Positions 63,650-64,000 of a stretch of 64,000 nt of DNA are shown here, one piece after another. The stretch covers positions 1 through 64,000 of the forward strand of contig NZ_QNUE01000014.1 in the NCBI RefSeq assembly GCF_003385595.1. Direction: 5' to 3'. Each line of letters begins with the position of its first letter. Within the stretch, counting starts at the first letter, position 1. The position numbers were made by a program, and so were the translations under genes. Origin of the DNA: Chryseobacterium flavum. GTDB lineage: Bacteria > Bacteroidota > Bacteroidia > Flavobacteriales > Weeksellaceae. The notes beneath the pieces are model-generated. The model ran no database searches. It saw only the letters and a program-made list of their open reading frames with translations, and was not told where the DNA came from.

Positions 63650-64000
63650 TTATTTTTTTTGATTCCCCAGCAAACCAAAAAGAATTTTATCTCTTATTTC
63701 ATTAGTAATTTCGTCCGTTGAATCACTGTCTCTTTTGAACCAGAAATAAGAATTATTTAAAGTATGGAGGATAAATCTGGTGGTAAATGATGGTGATTTC
63801 AGCTCCCAGTTTTCAGCTTTATAGATCTCGGAAATCAGTTCTTCAACCTCTTGCTGATAGTTTTTTCTTAATTCTACAAATTCAGAAAGCCTTTCTTCAA
63901 GGTGTTTCCATTCATTGGAATAGATATGGGTAACATCACGGTTTTTAAGAACAACGGAAAGGTGCTTGTCCAGCAGCAAATTCAGTTTTTCCCTTGGGGC
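63650..64000 (-). CDS. TetR-family regulator, 5' part beyond the window
   Basis: The visible 116 codons (last residues of the DNA-binding part onward, from APREKLN to the stop) form the helical ligand-binding domain of a TetR-type regulator, including the FTTRFILHTLNNSYFWF region. The reading frame stays open to 64000, so the N-terminal helix-turn-helix lies outside; the internal TTG at 63979 is not a real start. Position next to paaK and a palindromic operator indicates a PaaR-like repressor of this cluster, relieved by phenylacetyl-CoA in known systems. Confidence 0.8.
   Translation of the reverse strand, partial: APREKLNLLLDKHLSVVLKNRDVTHIYSNEWKHLEERLSEFVELRKNYQQEVEELISEIYKAENWELKSPSFTTRFILHTLNNSYFWFKRDSDSTDEITNEIRDKILFGLLGNQKK

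Overview
The window looks like a chromosome segment of a Flavobacteriia bacterium of the Chryseobacterium/Weeksellaceae type. The evidence is low GC, a type IX secretion (T9SS) translocon gene sprA in the order maeB-ruvA-sprA, several T9SS sorting-domain proteins, lipoproteins with short lipoboxes, almost no Shine-Dalgarno sequences, and repeated TTTTG-N19-TAnnTTTG promoters typical of Bacteroidetes. The assignment comes from family recognition, not from a database search.

Layout: (1) 1-5.4 kb holds a structured intergenic element, a VanZ-like gene, gcvH, and a secreted serine-protease plus coiled-coil fibre-like gene pair lying between gcvH and sprA. (2) 5.5-16.8 kb is sprA, ruvA, maeB, a BadF/NAGK-type kinase and a small hypothetical. 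(3) 17.1-20.9 kb, on the plus strand, is GtrA, a PlsC acyltransferase, a FucP-like sugar transporter and a DUF3810 protein. It is followed by what I read as an unannotated small RNA gene on the minus strand with its own promoter and terminator. (4) 21.5-30.5 kb is a ribosomal-peptide locus of the grasp-with-spasm type: a double-glycine precursor, a lipoprotein, an ATP-grasp ligase, a 58-codon gene overlapping both neighbours, a SPASM protein without a radical-SAM motif, a VKOR-thioredoxin fusion, a second double-glycine peptide with four cysteines, a C39 peptidase ABC exporter and an HlyD-type adaptor. (5) 30.6-31.3 kb is noncoding with a tRNA-Met. (6) 31.4-48.4 kb is mainly housekeeping and hypothetical genes (TlpA-like, PID-CTERM-like and T9SS proteins, clpX, HIT, greA, dtd, metallophosphoesterase, winged-helix regulator, crotonase, SMUG2-like glycosylase, DUF4241). 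(7) 49.4-64.0 kb is a phenylacetate catabolic cluster in the order TetR-K-E-A-B-C-x-D-G-H-x-I-J-Y-esterase-x-Z, running into a TetR regulator cut by the window edge.

The most interesting part is the peptide locus. It combines two differently built GG-leader peptides, a predicted ester/amide-forming ATP-grasp enzyme, a membrane disulfide-forming fusion and a C39 exporter, so the product may be both side-chain cross-linked and disulfide bonded. The tiny coupled gene between gwsG and gwsS is easy to miss.

The phenylacetate cluster has a well-defined promoter/operator: a -33/-7 promoter with a CTAACAttTGTTAG palindrome over the likely start site, next to a TetR gene. Its PaaZ carries an extra C-terminal DUF1569-like domain. 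The spacers between its genes are filled with related palindromic repeats. It shows no second enoyl-CoA hydratase (PaaF), although a lone crotonase gene lies about 4 kb beyond paaZ.
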